Shown here piece after piece: positions 7,288-9,143 of a stretch of DNA of 9,143 nt. Source of the DNA: an uncultured Actinomycetes bacterium (GTDB lineage Bacteria; Actinomycetota; Actinomycetes; Nanopelagicales; Nanopelagicaceae); NCBI GenBank assembly GCA_937864205.1, contig CALMJB010000111.1, positions 1 through 9,143 of the forward strand, given 5' to 3'. Position 1 is the stretch's first letter. Each line of letters begins with the position of its first letter. The notes beneath the pieces were generated by a model that was not told the origin of the DNA, searched no databases, and saw only the letters and a program-made list of their open reading frames with translations. The translations under genes and the position numbers were made by a program.

Positions 7288-8028
7288 TTACTTCTTTGCG
7301 GGAAGACGCAGTCGGTAACCGACTCCTCTGATTGTATGTATTAGTGGTGGATCGTAGATATCAATCTTTTTGCGCAGATATGAAACATATGTTTCGACAA
7401 TTCCCATATCGCCGCGAAAATCATATTGCCAAACATGATCTAAAATTTGGGATTTACTTACCACGCGATCTGCGTTTATCATCAAATATCTAAGTAATAA
7501 AAATTCAGTTGGCGAAAGATCAATTAAATTTCCGGCTCGCCTGACTTCATGAGTAGCTTCATTTAATTCAAGATCGGCAAATCGAATTTTTTCCTCATCA
7601 GGTGCGACTTCAATTGCCCCTGTGCGTCGCAACAAGGCACGCAATCTTGCGACAAGTTCTTCAAGTGAGAACGGTTTAGTTACGTAATCATCGCCGCCAA
7701 TAGTTAATCCGGCGATTTTGTCTTCAACGGTATCGCGAGCAGTTAGAAATAAGACTCCGACATTGTGTCCTTCACTGCGAAGTTGGCGACAAACTTCAAA
7801 ACCATTTTGATCGGGCAACATCACATCTAGAACAAGGGCATGTGGTTTGAACTCTTCAGCTATTTGTAAAGCGGCTGCTCCGGTGGCAGCGGTACGAACA
7901 TCGAAACCAACAAATTTAAGGCTGGTCGCGATTAATTCGCTAATGCTGTTTTCATCATCAACTACCAGAATGCGAGAAGTAGCAGTTGATTGATCAGTGC
8001 TTGCTTTTGCTTCTTTTAAAGTTGTCAT
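7288..8028 (-). CDS. OmpR/PhoB-family response regulator
   Basis: This 246-residue DNA-binding regulator is the partner of the kinase encoded 11 bp downstream. The receiver domain covers about 18-135: acidic pair Asp24/Asp25 in VVDDE, phospho-acceptor Asp68 in LVLDVMLPDQNGFEV, Thr96 in LTAR and Lys118 in VTKPFSLEELVARLRALLRR. The winged-helix effector domain covers about 146-243, with LSPTEFLLLRYLMIN (171-185), the recognition-helix region GIVETYVSYLRKKID (209-223) and the hairpin IHTIRGVGYRLR (230-241). An 18-residue Thr/Ser-rich tail precedes the receiver; a strong Shine-Dalgarno at 8031-8039 supports this start. The promoter carries an 11-bp-period direct repeat typical of targets of this family, suggesting autoregulation. 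It is close in type to actinobacterial MprA/TrcR/TcrX; orthology is not settled. Confidence 0.95.
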   Translation of the reverse strand: MTTLKEAKASTDQSTATSRILVVDDENSISELIATSLKFVGFDVRTAATGAAALQIAEEFKPHALVLDVMLPDQNGFEVCRQLRSEGHNVGVLFLTARDTVEDKIAGLTIGGDDYVTKPFSLEELVARLRALLRRTGAIEVAPDEEKIRFADLELNEATHEVRRAGNLIDLSPTEFLLLRYLMINADRVVSKSQILDHVWQYDFRGDMGIVETYVSYLRKKIDIYDPPLIHTIRGVGYRLRLPAKK

Positions 8029-8030
8029 GA

Positions 8031-8039
8031 GATCACCTC
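8031..8039 (-). promoter_or_regulatory. Extended Shine-Dalgarno of the response regulator gene
   Basis: On the minus strand GAGGTGATC matches nine consecutive bases of the 16S anti-Shine-Dalgarno complement and ends 2 nt before the ATG at 8028. It is the strongest ribosome-binding site in the window. It fixes the start and implies efficient translation. Confidence 0.8.
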
Positions 8040-8049
8040 GAGGAGAAGG

Positions 8050-8055
8050 ATTATC
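8050..8055 (-). promoter_or_regulatory. -10 box of the response regulator promoter
   Basis: Minus-strand GATAAT differs from TATAAT by one base. It would start transcription near 8043, giving a leader of about 15 nt that contains the Shine-Dalgarno. No ordinary -35 hexamer is seen; the direct repeat at 8063-8081 covers that region. The promoter lies within the 53-bp gap after the EtfD-type gene, so the two-component genes can be expressed separately from it. Confidence 0.5.
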
Positions 8056-8062
8056 CCTGAAA

Positions 8063-8081
8063 CTGAGAAAATGCTGAGAAA
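8063..8081 (-). promoter_or_regulatory. Direct-repeat binding site for an OmpR-family regulator
   Basis: Two identical 8-bp units, TTTCTCAG on the minus strand (CTGAGAAA at 8063-8070 and 8074-8081 on the plus strand), are separated by 3 bp, so the period is 11 bp, about one helical turn. OmpR/PhoB-type regulators bind such head-to-tail repeats. The 8-3-8 geometry is also that reported, as I recall, for the mycobacterial MprA box. The repeat covers about -20 to -38 upstream of the likely transcription start. Autoregulation by the product of the downstream gene is inferred. Confidence 0.55.
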
Positions 8082-9143
8082 CTAGTTTGAAGCACCTGCA
8101 TCTTGTGCGGGGTTGCCAGGTTTTACGCTCTGCAAAAGCCGCTGAGCAACATCTAAAACCTCGATCTCAGAGGATCTAGCGGTCATGCCATCACTAATCA
8201 TCACTCGGCAAAATGGGCAACCAACCGCAACCTGACTGGCATTTGTAGAGATCGCTTCATCAACTCTATTTAGATTAATTCTGCTGCCAAGTTTTTCTTC
8301 CATCCACATTCTGCCACCACCTGCGCCGCAGCAAAAAGAACGTTCCTGATTTCTGGGCATTTCTGTTAACTGCGCTCCGGTTGCATTTAAAAGTTCACGC
8401 GGTGGGACATATATTTGATTGTGTCGACCCAAATAACAAGGATCATGGTAAGTAAGTTTGGTTTTTTGGCTCACTACCGGCTTTAACTTTCCACTTTTAA
8501 CTAATTCATTCAGTAATTGAGTGTGATGGATTGTAGTTATATCTATGCCTTGTTGTTCATAATCTCGTCCAATTGTTGTAAAGCAATGCGGACAAGTGAC
8601 TACCATTTTCTTTTCTTTTCGTTCCCCAAATGTTTGCTGCAAAGTTTCAACATTTTCCTTAGCGAGAATTTGATAAAGAAATTCATTTCCAGCTCTTCGC
8701 GCCGGATCACCTGTACAATTTTCTCTTTTACCTAACACGGCAAATTTCACATTCGCCATGTATAACAATTCTGCAACTGCTTTAGTAGTTTTCTTTGCTC
8801 TTTCTTCATAAGCTCCGGCACAACCAACCCAAAACAGATAATCGATTTCATCTGGGATTTTTCCTTCGATAACTTGGACCGGGAAATCACATTCTTTTAT
8901 CCAGGCATTTCGATCTTCGCGATTTGCTCCCCATGGATTGCCGGCTTTTTCTAGATTTCTAAAAGTATTTCCAAGTTCGGTCGGGAACTCTGATTCCACT
9001 AAGACTTGAAAGCGCCTCATATTTACGATGTGATCAATATGTTCAATATCTACTGGGCATTCGTTAACACAGGCACCACAAGTAGTGCAGGACCAAAGTA
9101 CATCTGGTGAAATTGGTGAATTTGTTCCGACAATGGGAAGTGA
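8082..9143 (-). CDS. etfD: EtfD-type membrane iron-sulfur oxidoreductase, C-terminal part
   Basis: The frame stays open to the window edge, so the start and N-terminal part are missing; 353 residues are visible. EtfD (M. tuberculosis Rv0338c) is a membrane protein that takes electrons from ETF, reduced by acyl-CoA dehydrogenases, and passes them towards the quinone pool. Visible in order are a 4Fe-4S motif CTTCGACVNECP (Cys19, 22, 25, 29 of the visible part), then two CCG-type domains as in heterodisulfide reductase subunits. The first has a degenerate CTG (Cys108, Cys143, CPHC 184-187). The second is complete (Cys236, CCG 271-273, CPFC 309-312). The text matches Rv0338c as I recall it closely, for example DYLFWVGCAGAYE and RMWMEEKLGSRIN. 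A Met at 9018-9020 lies after the iron-sulfur motif and is not the start. GlcF/LutA-like proteins are less likely, judging by the overall match. It supports fadE5 functionally. Confidence 0.88.
   Translation of the reverse strand, partial: SLPIVGTNSPISPDVLWSCTTCGACVNECPVDIEHIDHIVNMRRFQVLVESEFPTELGNTFRNLEKAGNPWGANREDRNAWIKECDFPVQVIEGKIPDEIDYLFWVGCAGAYEERAKKTTKAVAELLYMANVKFAVLGKRENCTGDPARRAGNEFLYQILAKENVETLQQTFGERKEKKMVVTCPHCFTTIGRDYEQQGIDITTIHHTQLLNELVKSGKLKPVVSQKTKLTYHDPCYLGRHNQIYVPPRELLNATGAQLTEMPRNQERSFCCGAGGGRMWMEEKLGSRINLNRVDEAISTNASQVAVGCPFCRVMISDGMTARSSEIEVLDVAQRLLQSVKPGNPAQDAGASN

Noticed and set aside
8036..8043. Palindrome CCTCGAGG next to the response regulator Shine-Dalgarno
   Set aside because: It has no loop, so it cannot fold as a hairpin that hides the ribosome-binding site, and it is explained by the Shine-Dalgarno and flanking purines.

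Overview
The window looks like a piece of the chromosome of a streamlined, low-GC actinobacterium, of the freshwater Nanopelagicales (acI, 'Planktophila'-like) kind. Several proteins read like AT-rich versions of mycobacterial ones: a FadE5-type acyl-CoA dehydrogenase, a bifunctional-type Dcd, HtpX, and an EtfD-type (Rv0338c-like) iron-sulfur protein. Estimated GC is about 40%. Intergenic gaps are 9-53 bp, two convergent gene ends nearly touch or overlap, and no intrinsic terminator is visible. The genus is an inference. No mobile element, CRISPR array, RNA gene or phage gene is visible.

Layout from left to right: dnaB (+) starts behind a good Shine-Dalgarno. It converges, 9 bp apart, on an EamA/DMT transporter gene (-) that lies 32 bp downstream of fadE5 (-). 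fadE5 and dcd (+) diverge from a short intergenic region holding a perfect 12-bp palindrome, TACTCGCGAGTA, which overlaps the core promoter positions of both genes. dcd is followed after 9 bp by htpX (+). htpX converges on a two-component system (-) and overlaps the end of the histidine kinase gene by 11 bp. The response regulator gene lies upstream of the kinase gene. It has its own compact promoter: two 8-bp direct repeats with an 11-bp period, a GATAAT -10 box, and a long Shine-Dalgarno. The right end is an EtfD-type gene (-) whose start lies outside the window.

Functional themes: fatty-acid oxidation (FadE5, and EtfD as the membrane exit for electrons from acyl-CoA dehydrogenases through ETF), DNA replication and precursor supply (DnaB, Dcd), and envelope stress or signalling (HtpX and the kinase/regulator pair). 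There is no strong sign of an undescribed multi-gene system; this is mostly core chromosome. The best leads are regulatory: the palindrome between fadE5 and dcd, the apparently leaderless GTG start of dcd, and the direct repeat in the response-regulator promoter.
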